Below, piece by piece: positions 32,031-44,149 of a stretch of DNA of 64,000 nucleotides (within the stretch, counting starts at the first letter, position 1; every line of letters begins with the position of its first letter). Made by a program: the position numbers and the translations under genes. The notes beneath the pieces are model-generated. The model was not told the origin of the DNA, did not search any database, and saw nothing but the letters and a program-made list of their open reading frames with translations. This DNA comes from Phaseolus vulgaris (taxonomy: Eukaryota; Streptophyta; Magnoliopsida; Fabales; Fabaceae), in assembly GCF_000499845.2 (NCBI RefSeq), contig NC_023758.2, forward strand, positions 41,771,524 through 41,835,523. Direction: 5' to 3'.

Positions 32031-34157
32031 ATGCTTCTTTTGAAGTCCATTTTTCATGTGACCACGTTTTCATGCATTGCTATTGGAAACTTGAGGCTCT
32101 TTTCATTCACCACTGCCACCAATGGTTTTTCTTCTACAAATCCTTTCACCATCATCAAATCACAAAAGCATATACTCTTTCACTACCTCAAAAATCGAAC
32201 TTTAGACCAAGCTCGCGTCTTTTTTGATCAAATCCCTTCTCCCCATGTTTCCCTCTACACCATAATGCTCCATGCTTACGCTCACAACCACAGACTCCGC
32301 GAAGCTATCCACCTCTTTCGTCAAATTCCCTTCAAGGACGTCGTTTCCTGGAACTCCATGATTAAGGGATGTCTCCATTGCGGCGATATTATCACCGCCC
32401 GGAAGCTGTTCGACGAAATGCCCCACCGAACCGTTGTGTCGTGGACCACCCTCGTGGATGGGTTACTGCGCTTGGGAGTTGTCGAGGAGGCTGAAGCCTT
32501 GTTCTGGGCAATGGACCCTGTGGACAGGGACGTGGCTGCGTGGAATGCCATGATTCATGGGTATTGTGGTAATGGTAGAGTTGATGATGCTTTGCGCTTG
32601 TTCCGCCTAATGCCTTCTAAGGATGTGATTTCTTGGAGTTGTATGATTTCTGGGCTTGATCACAATGGGGAGAGTGAACAAGCATTGGTTGTTTTTCGCG
32701 ATATGGTGGCTTCTGGTGTGTGTCCATCTTCTGTTGGCTTGGTTTGTGGGTTGTCTGCTGCTGCTAAGATACTGGCTTTTCACGTGGGGATTCAAATTCA
32801 TTGCTCTGCGTTCAAGCTGGGTGACTGGCGTTTTGATGAATTTGTATCTGCTTCTCTGGTGACGTTTTATAGTTGTTGCAAACAGATGGAAGCTGCGTGC
32901 TGGGTTTTTGGTGAGGCAGTTTGTAAGAATGTGGTGGTTTGGACAGCTCTATTGACGGGGTGTGGTTTCAATGATAAGCATCTAGAGGCGTTGGAGGTGT
33001 TTAGAGAAATGATGAGAATTGGTGTGATTCCAAATGAGTCTTCTTTCACCAGTGCTTTGAATTCTTGTTGCGGATTGGAGGATCTTGAGAGGGGGAAGGT
33101 GATCCATGCTGAGGTGGTTAAGATGGGTTTGGAAAGTGGTGGATATGTGGGAGGTTCTCTTGTTGTTATGTATAGTAAATGTGGTTATGTCAGTGAGGCA
33201 GTTTCTGTGTTTAAGGGGATTAATGAGAAGAGTGTTGTCTCTTGGAACACCGTCATTGTTGGATGTGCACAGCATGGATGTGGCATGTGGGTTCTAGCAC
33301 TCTTTAATCAAATGCTGCGTCAAAGAGTTGATCCTGATGGAATTACTTTAACTGGTTTGCTTTCTGCTTGTAGTCGCTCTGGTATGTTACAAAAAGCAAG
33401 GTGCATTTTCAGATACTTCGGCCAGGAAAGGTCAGTTACACTTACGGTTGAGCACTATGCAAGCATGGTGGATGTGCTTGGCCGGAGTGGAGAGCTAGAA
33501 GAAGCAGAAGCACTGGTGATGAGCATGCCAATGAAAGCAAATTCAATGGTATGGCTGGCTTTACTGAGTGCATGCACGAAGCACTCTAATTTGGCTGTAG
33601 CTGAAAGAGCTGCAAATCGGATATTTGAAATGGAACCTGATTGTAGTGCTGCATATGTATTGATGTCAAACTTGTTTGCTTCTTCAAGCAGATGGGCTGA
33701 AGTAGCTTTGATACGTAAAAAAATGAAACGTAATGGAGTTGTGAAACAACCAGGATCCAGTTGGCTAACCTTAAAAGGACAAAAGCACAAATTTCTCTCT
33801 GCAGATAGGTCACATCCTCTTACTGAGAAAATTTATCAAAAGCTAGAGTGGTTAGGAATGAAGTTAAAAGAATCAGGTTATGTTCCAGATCAACAATTCG
33901 CTTTGCATGATGTGGAAACTGAGCAAAAAGAAGAAATACTGTCTTACCATAGTGAAAGGCTTGCAATTGCATTTGGGTTGCTTAGCACTGTGGAAGGCAG
34001 TACAATAACAGTAATGAAAAATCTACGTGTATGTGGGGATTGTCATACTGCAATAAAGCTTATGGCAAACATTGTTCACCGTGAAATTGTAGTACGTGAT
34101 TCTAGCCGCTTTCATCACTTTAAGAATGGCATATGTTCCTGTGGAGATTATTGGTAG
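32031..34157 (+). CDS. Pentatricopeptide repeat protein, PLS-DYW class (At5g46460-like)
   Basis: Intronless 708-residue protein, the usual architecture. The first ~40 residues are Ser/Phe/Thr-rich and suit a mitochondrial presequence. PLS repeats follow, recognisable by units such as DVVSWNSMIKGCLHCGD, TVVSWTTLVDGLLRLG, DVISWSCMISGLDHNG and SVVSWNTVIVGCAQHG. The E/E+ region (PGSSWLTLKGQKHKFLSAD) and a DYW domain end the protein. The DYW domain has the cytidine-deaminase-like signature (HSERLAIAFGLL with Glu; CGDCHTAIKLM) and terminates GDYW. DYW-PPR proteins direct C-to-U editing at specific organelle RNA sites; the target is unknown. Overall similarity is to Arabidopsis At5g46460. No breaks are seen. 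Confidence 0.95.
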   Translation: MLLLKSIFHVTTFSCIAIGNLRLFSFTTATNGFSSTNPFTIIKSQKHILFHYLKNRTLDQARVFFDQIPSPHVSLYTIMLHAYAHNHRLREAIHLFRQIPFKDVVSWNSMIKGCLHCGDIITARKLFDEMPHRTVVSWTTLVDGLLRLGVVEEAEALFWAMDPVDRDVAAWNAMIHGYCGNGRVDDALRLFRLMPSKDVISWSCMISGLDHNGESEQALVVFRDMVASGVCPSSVGLVCGLSAAAKILAFHVGIQIHCSAFKLGDWRFDEFVSASLVTFYSCCKQMEAACWVFGEAVCKNVVVWTALLTGCGFNDKHLEALEVFREMMRIGVIPNESSFTSALNSCCGLEDLERGKVIHAEVVKMGLESGGYVGGSLVVMYSKCGYVSEAVSVFKGINEKSVVSWNTVIVGCAQHGCGMWVLALFNQMLRQRVDPDGITLTGLLSACSRSGMLQKARCIFRYFGQERSVTLTVEHYASMVDVLGRSGELEEAEALVMSMPMKANSMVWLALLSACTKHSNLAVAERAANRIFEMEPDCSAAYVLMSNLFASSSRWAEVALIRKKMKRNGVVKQPGSSWLTLKGQKHKFLSADRSHPLTEKIYQKLEWLGMKLKESGYVPDQQFALHDVETEQKEEILSYHSERLAIAFGLLSTVEGSTITVMKNLRVCGDCHTAIKLMANIVHREIVVRDSSRFHHFKNGICSCGDYW

Positions 34158-34629
34158 GACACTTTTCATGCAAAAGAGTCTGGCTTATTACACGGGGCAT
34201 CATAGTTCTTAAAAACCGGGGAAGGAAAAAACTATGAATGTGAGTGACTATTTGTTTGCTCTGCACTGCAGATGCTTGGTAAAGATAACAAAGGAGGAAG
34301 ACAAAATTAGCCTATTACATTGATTGTCCTTAGTAATCTGATCAACAAAAAGATAAGGTTATGAGCTATAAAAAGAACTAGAAGGGCATTGTATGAGAAA
34401 GAATAGAAGATCCAAATAAGAAACACATTAGAGTTGTGACCAACAAACAAGGACAGTTTTCCAGCCAAGACAGTTGGCACAGTAGAGTTGAAGCAGCAAA
34501 CATGTTTCGTTTGGATGATGCTGTGTAGGTTCGTAACTCGTAACAATCTTGGAAGAGAACAGAGGCCCTAGAAGATTTAGGTGAAGAGAAATTATTTTGG
34601 CTGGTGGTAAATATATCTATCTATACAAG

Positions 34630-35138
34630 GGAACTTGCTATAGAAGGACCATTGGTTGATCTAGAAGGACCATTTGGAAAATGCAGCGGATCATTCCCTG
34701 GATAGAAAGAAGAAGAACTAGGGAACTTGCTAAGGTTTTCTGGGACAACTCCAGACAGTTCATTGTTTGAAGCATTGAATTGTTTTAGCCCCTTTGGCAT
34801 GTTAGCTGGTAAAGGGCCTGCAAAATGACTTCTGGCATATCCAAGGAATCTAGGGAACTCATGTTAGCAATTGTACTTGCAAGAGAACTAGAAAAATGAT
34901 TTCCAGCAATATTGAGAACTGTTAGACCAGTTAGTGACCCAAACTCAGCTGGAAAAGAACCATTAAACAGGTTATGAGAAAGTTCAAGAATCTGAATATT
35001 GGAAAGACTACGAGAAAAGGATGATAAATTAATTCCGCCACAGATCATATTATTTTCAAGATGAAGCTCTTGAAAAGTTGGCATTGTTAGCAGATCAACT
35101 AGAAATATTCCATCTACCTGCTTTTGGTTCTTACACAA
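34630..35138 (-). pseudogene. GHR1-like leucine-rich receptor kinase fragment (LRR end)
   Basis: The minus strand encodes LRRs (LTMPTFQELHLENNM, IQILELSHNLFNGSFP, LTGLTVLNIAGNHFS). After a frameshift near 34830 it continues as PANMPKGLKQFNASNNELSG and FYPGNDPLHFPNGP. This is the LRR-to-juxtamembrane segment of GHR1-like inactive receptor kinases. Neither the transmembrane segment nor the kinase domain follows. It lies tail-to-tail with the PPR gene and may overlap its 3'UTR region, but it is a decayed fragment. Confidence 0.75.
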
Positions 35139-35139
35139 G

Positions 35140-36250
35140 TAATTTGAGTTTAAATACTAAATTGGATGAGTTAATTTCTTTAACGAATGGTTGGTCTTGA
35201 GAACTTTTAGAGAACCCTATAAAGAATTCTGAAAGCTAATTTATCTTTGAAATCAAGACATTCTTGAAGAAAAAGTGAAGGAAACACATGGAGTTACAAT
35301 TTTGTGGATGCTCTGATATAATTTTTATTTGAGCTAGGAAGAAAGGCTAGAAGAAAATATTTGTCAATGATAAGAGAAGGAAATAAGAGGAACTCCTACA
35401 ATTTGCATGACACAGTATGTTTATTTCAAGACATTTATTATTTCCTTGCATATATATAGAATAGAATGTTAATACATCTCTTCATAGGAGGAGATACTTT
35501 TAATTTAATTTTGATATATTGGAAAAATTATTAATTTAGATATAAGTTTTGAAATGATTATTATAAAGTGGATATTTTTAATTATATAAAAACTCATGAT
35601 TAAGTAATAATACAAAAACTCTTTGCATTAATGTATTGAAACTAAAATTTTGTTTTCTTAATCCTTAAATTTCCCCCCTTCACTTTTCTTCTCTCTTAAA
35701 ACAATGGAAATTGAAATTTTCTATTTTATTCATCCCAAGGAAACTCAGATTTAACTATACAAAGATGTTCTTAAATTAGTCATCAAAATTGTTTATCATT
35801 TTCTTAATTCGTACATTAAGACTATAATTGATTGGTGAAAAAGTATTAAATGAAATTATAATACATTCTGCTGTTTGGATAGGTAAAATAAGAACAGAGT
35901 ATAACTTATTTTATCCTATACTATTGTTTATTTTTATATTTTCTTCTTCTCTTAATTTGGATGAATGAGATTGACAATTTTATTTTCATAAACTATATGA
36001 GAAAAAAAAAATAACTTTTTTTTTTCATTTCTTTCCATCATTCCCAACTAACTAATACACTCCAGAGTGCACTAATTAAAAATAATTGTGATTTTAAAAA
36101 TGATTGTGATTAAGCAAAAATAATCTTTTTTTTAAGCATGCATCGACACTAATTAACTTCAATAAGAAAAAAATTGTTTGAACGTTGGTGGGTGCCAACA
36201 AATTGTGACATGAAATGATGAGAAAACATATCACGATTCACGACCTCCTT
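35140..36250. other. Intergenic, AT-rich
   Basis: No gene seen. The right part leads into the promoter of the ArfGAP gene. Confidence 0.5.
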
Positions 36251-36320
36251 ATATGTATCTCATTCTCTCTTGTGGATTTCAAACTCACCTCTTCCAATTC
36301 ATTCATTCACAGCTATTTTT

Positions 36321-36352
36321 ATTCTCTTTTCTTTTTCTTTTTCTTTTTCTTT
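36321..36352 (+). repeat. Pyrimidine (CTTTTT)n tract in promoter/5'UTR of ArfGAP gene
   Basis: Run of TTTCTTTTTC units just upstream of or within the first noncoding exon. CT-rich tracts are common near plant transcription starts. Confidence 0.7.
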
Positions 36353-36647
36353 GTAATCTATCTTTGCACACTCAATTATTAGTTTCTCTCTTCTTCTCGT
36401 TTTTCTTCTCTTTCCCTCATGTCACCTCAAGAACATGCCAGCGTTATTATTAGTCTTTCAAAAATAATTTCCTGACACCCAGAAATCCAACATTTTTTCA
36501 CGGTGTGACGAGCATTTGCGTTTCTTGAAACCGAGGATATCTCAAATTTAAGGTTGCTGAGAAAATTTTGTTGTAGCTCTGGTTTCAGTTCTTTTTTTTC
36601 TTTTTGTTGAATTTTGGGGTTTCATCACTTGAAAAATGAAAACAGGG

Positions 36648-37048
36648 TAAGAGGTTACCCCATTGTTATCATTTCTTTATTTATTTGTGGCGAATGAATG
36701 ATATACGTAAATGCTTGCAAAAATCTAATTATACTGTAAGAAAGTTCAATATTTAACACACAGGACAGAACAATTTTGATGTCTGCAGATAATACCAAAA
36801 TTTGCTTCTTTTCTAATTCTTACTTTTGATGCTTGATCTTTCTATCTTCCCCTCCTTTCTCTTGAAGATTAATTAGACTAATCTGAGGGGTAATTGCATT
36901 GATGATGTTAATTATTCAAATACTGATTTTTATTTATTTCTGGGGAAAAGGATTAAGGAACTAAAGATTAAAGAAAAGTCATGTTCTAATAGGATTTCGT
37001 GGGGTGTTTGTTTTGTTAGTCTATAACGAGATCTTTCTTTCTTTCCAG
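36648..37048 (+). other. 5'UTR intron of ArfGAP gene
   Basis: Donor GTAAGA follows ATGAAAACAGG at about 36647, and acceptor TTTCCAG is at 37042-37048, 65 bases before the start ATG. The upstream leader exon would carry a short ATG. Confidence 0.55.
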
Positions 37049-37113
37049 GTTCTTTAGCTTGGCTGCTATAATAGGATTTGCAGTCTGAACTATTGCTGGC
37101 TTCAGAGGTGGCA

Positions 37114-40100
37114 ATGAGTGATAAACGTTCAGAATATGGAAGGCCTGCCTCAAGTATGCTATGATTCTTAATTTCATGCTCTCGTGTATTTAACTGTTTT
37201 GTCCTTCTTAAAGTCCATATAAACTCATGTTCGAATAAGCATAAGAAGAACTAATAGAAAAATAATACTTTTGATAATTAAAACAACCATTTAACAACTA
37301 TATTATAACAATAATAATGATATGAATGAATGATTGATGAGTTTGATGAAGTTTTAATCTGGTCCTATATTTAGATAGGATTGTGGATTAAAAAAGCAAA
37401 AAACAAAAGTGGAAGGGTTACTAACTTTGAAAAATAAAAAACATCTAAATGCAATTTGTTTCTAAAGTGAATGAATGAGGCATATCCGCTCATAAATTTG
37501 AGTGGGTTTATTTTATTATGCATTTTAAATTAAACCAATGATGAATGCACCTTTACTTGATAACTTAGTGTGTGTGTGTGTGTGTTTGATTTTCTAAATG
37601 GAGGGTTTGTATCTATACTTGTGATGGATAAAACTCACTTTGAAGGATTTGTATTCATATTTTTTGATGAAGTGCAGACACCTGAGAGACTATTATGATA
37701 GTCTCAGAAGAAATGCTTTCTAGCATTGCTTAGTTGCAATGATTGATCCTGATATGGATGGTATTTGAATGACTGCTGGGTCATGTGATAGCTTATGCAT
37801 TTCTACAGTTTTTGTGTGGTTTATTTAGAAGTTATGGACAAACTGCATGATCCCTGATGAGTGTTTGTTCACCTTACATTGGGGAAGACTTAAACCAAGA
37901 AGATTTTTCCATCTTTTCTAATAGTTTTTTTTTTCATTGTTGTTACCTACTTTCTCCATAGATTTATTATTTTGGTGCATGTAAGTTCTTCTGGGGTTTC
38001 AAATAATGACTGGGAACTGTCTCTATACATGCCTTTTTGGGGAATATTTGGTCTTGTTATCAATTGTTTGGGCTCATTGAGATTGAGAGCTTGCTTTTAA
38101 GCAAAGCAGCTTAAGATTCTTTCAAACTTCTATCAAAAGAAATAAATTGGGTAAGCCTGCCTTTTAAAGTATCATGTTTATGCCCAGCACCTTGACTTTG
38201 TATATTTATATGTTTGTTAATTGTACCACCAAAATAACACATTACAAAAACATTTTCAAAATATAATATATCTTGAAAACCAAGGCATAGGCCTCTTAGC
38301 TTTTTTCAAAGCTTTCAAGCAAAATAAGCCTTGAAATAGGCTTTTAGGTTGGGCCAAGAAGAAAAGAATAGGCTTATTTCTTAAAATAAGCCTTTAAAGA
38401 GAAGCTTCTTTACGTTTGAAACGTGGGCTCTTCAAAGAGAAACAAATAGGAGTATTCGATACCAATGAGTCATAAGCAAACTCATATAAAAAAACAGGAC
38501 AATTCTGTTTAAGGCAAATCTGATGCTGCTTATTTCCTTGTCTAACTGTGAAAGAAAAGTTATTTTCTCTTTATTTTCTTGAGAAGTTGAACGATTGGCA
38601 GGTCTCTTACAGGTAAAAGAAGAGTGAAGGATTTATTGCTTCAACAACATAATCGTTTTTGTGCTGATTGTAATGCTCCAGATCCTAAATGGGCGTAAGT
38701 GTATTCACCTGTGCACCTTTTTTTTCTTTCAGTGGTTTATGGTCATGATCATTGATTATAATACTCATAACTGCAGTCTGAGTGTTGACCATTTTATGGA
38801 AGGATTTATAAGATCCTTGTGATTAAGTTATAGGAAACTAACTATATGAATTTTGTCATAATAGAAAATTGTGGAATGCATATTACCTCCTAATTGTGAA
38901 TCATTTTTTCTAATTGCTTCTTCAGGTCAGCGAATATTGGAGTTTTTGTATGCTTAAAATGTTGTGGTGTGCACAGAAGTCTTGGTTCTCATGTATCAAA
39001 GGTAAACTGTTCCTGACCCACTTTACTTAAGAAAGAAGATTTTATTTTTACCAAGGAGTGTATAAACTGAGTTTCTTCTTCTTTTGTCTAGAACAAAAGG
39101 AGAGACCAATAATAACCTACATATATGGCTAGTTATTTTTTGAAATGGGTTCATCTTGATTAGATGAGGAAAGAAAAAACAACCACTCTTAAATGTCTGT
39201 AATTATGAAGTAGTCTGGTGAAATTTACTTTGTTTAGGTACATTCATGTGTTTCATATTTACTGCCTTATGTTGTACGTGCTGACAGACCAGTCATATTC
39301 TTAGATCCACAACATACTGTGATATCTTGTGAAATTTAGCCAAAGAGAGACTAAAATTAATCATATGAGACAAGAGGTGTAAACTTTCCAAATAAGGATT
39401 TCGTTTTAGTGTACTACTTAGGTATCCTGTAAAACATCTGCTACAACTATTCTTTCTCTAATATCCGTTGTTAAATGAAGACTAGTAGGAGTGGAAAATA
39501 TAGTATTAATAGATAAATTATTACAAGGTATCCCTTCTCATGTCTTTTTATGAAATGTGAATCTTCAATATAGTGTTGTTCCTCTACCAATGGAGTATGC
39601 TCTTTGAGTTTCTCTTGGCCTTTATTGTCATATATGCTTCGTTTTTTCACATTTTTCTTACATGATTTTAAAATAAAATGCGGAAAACTAGGTCATTTTA
39701 ATTCTGAATTTTGTCAACTTTTGTACTGGATACATGATGCAAAGAAATTTTATATCAAAGATAAGAGAACCAACCAACTTTAGACACATGATCTATTCTA
39801 TATATAATAATAAGAAATGAGAAATGAATCTCTGTAACTCTTGACTAAGAAGTAAACTTGCTATTTTAATGACGTGCCTAAGGCACTGAGGCAAGGTGCA
39901 TGAAGTTTTTTTTAATCATATCATGCCCTGCTTGCTTTTCAATGAGTTGTTTCTATCTGGTTAATAGTGTAAAGAACTTATTTATCTGGTCATGCACTAA
40001 AGCCTTAGAACATTTTATTTTTACTTTCAGGTTTTGTCTGTGACATTGGATGAATGGTCAAGTGATGAAATAGATGCAATGGTTGAAGTTGGAGGAAATT

Positions 40101-42037
40101 CTTCTGCTAATTCAATTTATGAGGCTTACATTCCACAAGGATGTACAAAACCTGGACCAGATGCCACTCATGAGCAGCGCACGAAATTCATCCGGTTAGA
40201 TTGTTTTTCATCTACACTTTACACTGAACATCTAACATTCTTAGCACCATTTTGATTGTTTTATAAATTTATTATGTTTATGGTCACCATTAAGTGGGTA
40301 AAGCTTTTAGGCTACTTTAGATGACACTGATATGAACGTCTGTGCTCTCGCTTTCTCATGATTTTTTTTACCATTTGGCTTTGCTGACTCATTTATTTCC
40401 AAGATTACTTATCTTCTGCTACTATGTCTAATAGCAGTTCATTATCCTAGGTTGATCATTGACTGATCAAGGTCGAGCTGGGATATTGCTCATTGTAGCA
40501 TCATCAACGATACCAATATTTTTTTATTCAAAATCTACGATACCAAAATTATCAATGCTCGAGTTAAAAGTATCATTTTAACTTGGCAATTTGTACTGCA
40601 GGTTAAAGTATGAAAGTCAAGCCTTTTTGAAACCTAGTTTGCGCATTATGTCGGGAAAAATGAATCCTCCGTCAAGCATTACCAAAGGGATTAAGGATAA
40701 TCTTCGAAGTAGTAGTGGCTCACGTGAGGTAATTATATTTTATATTTTATTTCCTTTGATTGGAGTTGTGTGTTTGTTGACCATATGTTGCGTTAGCATG
40801 TCAATGTGAACTAGATCTCCACTGAGTTAAATTGATGTTAAACCCAGATGAAAGATTTCTAGTTGAGATAATTTTAAATGGACAATACTAGCTGTACTCA
40901 TCCAAGTTTACAACTTTGGTATGAGTGGTTTTCCTTGGATGTTTGACTGATATTTATGGTCATAGCAGGATGGAGTGGCAGGATTTATTGGAAAGTTGAA
41001 GGTAAAAGTGATCAAAGGCACAGATTTAGCTATCAGAGATATGATGACCAGTGATCCATATGTTATCTTCACACTTGGCCAACAGGTTGGTTGTTCTCAG
41101 TTCTCATTGGCATATATTCTTTAGAAAATTTTGCTCTTTATGTTTCATTTTTAATTTTTAACTGAAGAGTTCTAGACGTTGATAACTTTCTTTCTGAATT
41201 GGCTTTGGTGGTACATCTTCAGACTGTTCAGACAACTGTAGTAAATAGTAATTTGAATCCAGTCTGGAATGAAGAACTTATGCTGTCTGTTACTCAGCAA
41301 TTTGGATTATTGAATTTGGTAAGGTTGAATTTTGTCTTGTCTTTTGTTAGAAAATGGAAACAGATTCTATGTCTATTCTATATTTCTGCCATATGCATCC
41401 AAATCACTTGAGCTTCCTTCTTCCCAATTCCTCAACATTGCATGACTCTTTTTTCACTGTAAAACCAAATCCATATATTACCTCAACCAAACCCTACTCA
41501 AGCTTCCTTCTCTCTTACACACTTTCTCTACATGAAAATCAAAATACTATTTTCCCCAACGGTCCTCTAGTGGGACTATAGTTTGGAGCAAGGTGCTGTC
41601 TATTGCCTCCACCAGTTTGGGGTATCTCATTTGGTAGTTTCATTATTTGGATTCTAATGTGTGATGTTTCTAGCTGTCTTTGCATGTGTGTGTTATGGTA
41701 TGAAGATATAAAAACATGGCACATTATCATAACCGCTGGTTACATTGGATTGCAGAAGGTATTTGATTATGACTTACTTTCAGCTGATGATATAATGGGG
41801 GAAGCAGACATTGATCTTCAACCCCTGATTACATCTGCAATGGCCTATGGAGATCCTAGAATGTTTGATAATATGCAGATAGGAAAATGGATGAAATCCC
41901 ATGACAATGCGCTTATAGATGATAGCGCAGTCAATATTGTTGATGGTAAGGTTAAACAGGAGATATTTATCAAGCTCCAGAACGTTGAATCTGGAGAATT
42001 AGAGTTAGCACTTGAGTGGATACCTCTTGAGTCTTGA
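37114..42037 (+). CDS. ArfGAP with C2 domain (AGD12-like)
   Basis: Exons 37114-37153, 38613-38694, 38926-39001, 40031-40194, 40602-40728, 40969-41085, 41223-41318 and 41756-42037 join to 984 nt, 327 residues, close to Arabidopsis AGD12. The ArfGAP domain spans residues ~14-135. The zinc finger is C30/C33/C50/C53 (C-x2-C-x16-C-x2-C), with the catalytic arginine at R58 in CGVHRSLG. The C2 domain spans ~168-260 (GKLKVKVIKGTDLAIRD, then SDPYVIF and VFDYDLLSADD, supplying calcium-binding aspartates). It stimulates GTP hydrolysis by Arf G-proteins and binds phospholipid through C2, in vesicle traffic. All introns are GT-AG; no breaks. The acceptor of exon 6 could be one codon earlier. Confidence 0.93.
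38230..38430. repeat. Short palindromic repeat in ArfGAP intron 1
   Basis: Contains AAAATAAGCCTTGAAATAGG and GAATAGGCTTATTTC, which face each other as imperfect inverted repeats; perhaps a MITE remnant. No target duplication identified. Confidence 0.3.
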
Positions 42038-43597
42038 TCATTAGGTAAATTACTGTTAATTAAACTTTCTATTTTCTTATAGAGATTTTTTTTCAAATTT
42101 TATGCTGTTTTTGGCCATCTACCTATAACAAATAACTAAACATTTTGTGTTCATTTCTGTAATTTTTACAACTAAATTATTAAACTACACATGATGAAGT
42201 TTAGATGCAGAAAGAATGGATTTTAGCTACATCTCAGTTTCCATGTCTCTGTTGCAATTGGTGTATACAAAAATGCTTTCTTAAAAAAACCATGATAATT
42301 TGTGCTTAGATATATTTTTCTACTTTCCTCCCGCTGAGTACATATCTACCATTTAAGTTTACAAGAATGATCACTATAAAATTTGTGTGAGAAAATATAC
42401 TTGTTAATTTTTATCCCATGTTTCGTTTTGAGGGAAATGTGAAAATTATTCCCATTTTTTGCATAATCACAATGTTGTTTTGAAACTTTCGGTTCTACAA
42501 TAGTAGCCATTTATGATTTTTTTTAAGTGATGAAAATATGTTAACATCTATAATTTCAAGAAAATATATAAATGTTTAACTAGGGAACACTTTCACTTTA
42601 TTAATGTTTTCTCTACTTTGCTTGGTGCAATACTATAAAAAGTAAAGTTAAATAGAAAAATTATAAAAGGGGGTAATTACTTGACCAATAGTTTTGTTTG
42701 AAAAACTGCCACTATAACCTAATTCTCTAAGATTTTGTTGGTTTGATTATGGGTGAGTCAATGTTAGATCTTAGATGCTCAAAAGGTTCAGCTGTTATAA
42801 GATGCATATTGAAAATTATGCTTTTATCTGTCAATAAAAAACAGTTTATCAGACTAATTAAAATATCATTATCAAATCATTGTCATAACAGATAAGCATT
42901 TTTTAATCTTTATATTGAAAACAATTTTGTTTTAGTCAAATGTTTAAGAGAACTAGATAAAAAGTGAATGTTTCTTCAAATTTGAGTAGAGTATTTTAAA
43001 TTGACTATTCATTTCACATATTTTTTATCAATTGATGTTTTATTTACAGGAAATCCTTATCTACAACTGAATGAAGCATTTTCGGATTGAAAGGTAACGA
43101 TAATTTGAAATCCTGATCAATAACAGTACGGCGCGTCAGAAAAAAGGAAGAAAAAAAAAGAAATTTTTGGACGGTATTCATATGTTGCTGTGATATGTTC
43201 TAGATATCATGAGCAAAAATATTCCTTACTTTTTGCACAAAGGTTATGTTGCACAGACTTTTTATAATCACTTTAAAAAAATACTTGTAAATTAAAATTA
43301 GTTCGTGAATATATATATATATATATATATATAAATTATATAAAAAAATTACAAACTAGTTTTGTACCTTTTTATCTTAATAATATTTATATATTTTAGC
43401 AATTTAACGAAGAAGAATAGAAAAAGGCGAAATAAATAAAGAAGTATATATTATATTATTATATAATAAAGTCATAAATCTAACACCGTTACGCTACGCT
43501 ACGCTTTACATGCAACGTGGAATTAAGCATACAACACTACCGAGAGAGAAAAATGAACGAAGCAATGTAAAATCAAAATCAAAATGAGAGCACAATT
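42038..43597 (+). other. 3'UTR with probable intron, then intergenic
   Basis: Seven bases after the stop, a GTAAAT donor (42045) and a TTTACAG acceptor (43043-43049) could define a 1 kb 3'UTR intron. Beyond about 43150 is AT-rich spacer with a (TA)n run at 43311-43332. No coding sequence seen. Confidence 0.5.
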
Positions 43598-44077
43598 CTA
43601 AGGGTTGCGTACCACCAATTGCAATTTGTTGTTCTCCGCTTCATCATTTTCACATTCATTCCCATTCTCGCCGCAAAACGCTGCGTTTAGCGTCTTCTGC
43701 TTTCTGTTTCGGTGCTTGAACAAATAGATCAAGCCCGAAGCCACAAGCAGAACCGCGCCGGCCACGCCGCAGACCAGACTCGCCACCGTCAGCGCCTTCC
43801 CTACTCCATCGCCGCCGTGGCCTACGGTGGGCTGCCACCATGCAGGCGGGGAGGCGTCGCCGGAGTCCATGGCCCGCGGCAGCGCGACGTCGGAGGAGGA
43901 GGACATGGCCGGCGAGGAGTTTGCGCTGTTGAAGAAGGAGCGCATCTCAGGCGAGGAATGCGCCTCCGCCGGCGAGAGTGTCTGGAAGGTTAGGCCGTGT
44001 TCCGATGGCCGGAGCTCCCTGGAAGCTCCGGCGAGAACAACTCCGGCGAAGAAAACCAGGGCGAAAGGAACGGCCAT
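43598..44077 (-). CDS. Small single-pass membrane protein, Ser/Pro-rich ectodomain
   Basis: 159 residues from ATG 44077. Residues 1-19 (MAVPFALVFFAGVVLAGAS) are a signal peptide. Then comes RELRPSEHGLTFQ, a motif shared by an uncharacterised plant family, and a Ser/Ala/Pro-rich segment (~33-80). A single transmembrane helix spans residues ~95-120 (ALTVASLVCGVAGAVLLVAS) with a basic stop-transfer KHRNRKQK, and an acidic tail follows. Topology should be type I at a secretory membrane. An in-frame ATG 19 codons upstream (44134) sits inside the TATATATA run that looks like the TATA box, so it is probably not transcribed and the second ATG is preferred. The gene is GC-rich with one exon. Function unknown. 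Confidence 0.85.
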   Translation of the reverse strand: MAVPFALVFFAGVVLAGASRELRPSEHGLTFQTLSPAEAHSSPEMRSFFNSANSSPAMSSSSDVALPRAMDSGDASPPAWWQPTVGHGGDGVGKALTVASLVCGVAGAVLLVASGLIYLFKHRNRKQKTLNAAFCGENGNECENDEAENNKLQLVVRNP

Positions 44078-44132
44078 GTAGAGTGAATTATGGTTGGAGT
44101 AAATTTTGGAGTGAAAGTGAAGAGAACGAAGC

Positions 44133-44141
44133 ATATATATA
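44133..44141 (-). promoter_or_regulatory. TATA box of the small membrane protein gene
   Basis: TATATATA on the minus strand, about 56 bp before the preferred start codon, following a CTCTCTCT run. The spacing leaves room for a short leader. Confidence 0.6.
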
Positions 44142-44149
44142 GAGAGAGA

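Noticed and set aside
43656..44081. Alternative frames over the small membrane protein gene
   Set aside because: Arg/Gly- or Glu-rich shadows of a GC-rich gene; only the 159-residue frame has signal peptide and membrane helix.
44078..44134. Upstream in-frame ATG for the membrane protein
   Set aside because: It lies in the likely TATA box and would place 19 non-hydrophobic residues before the signal peptide.
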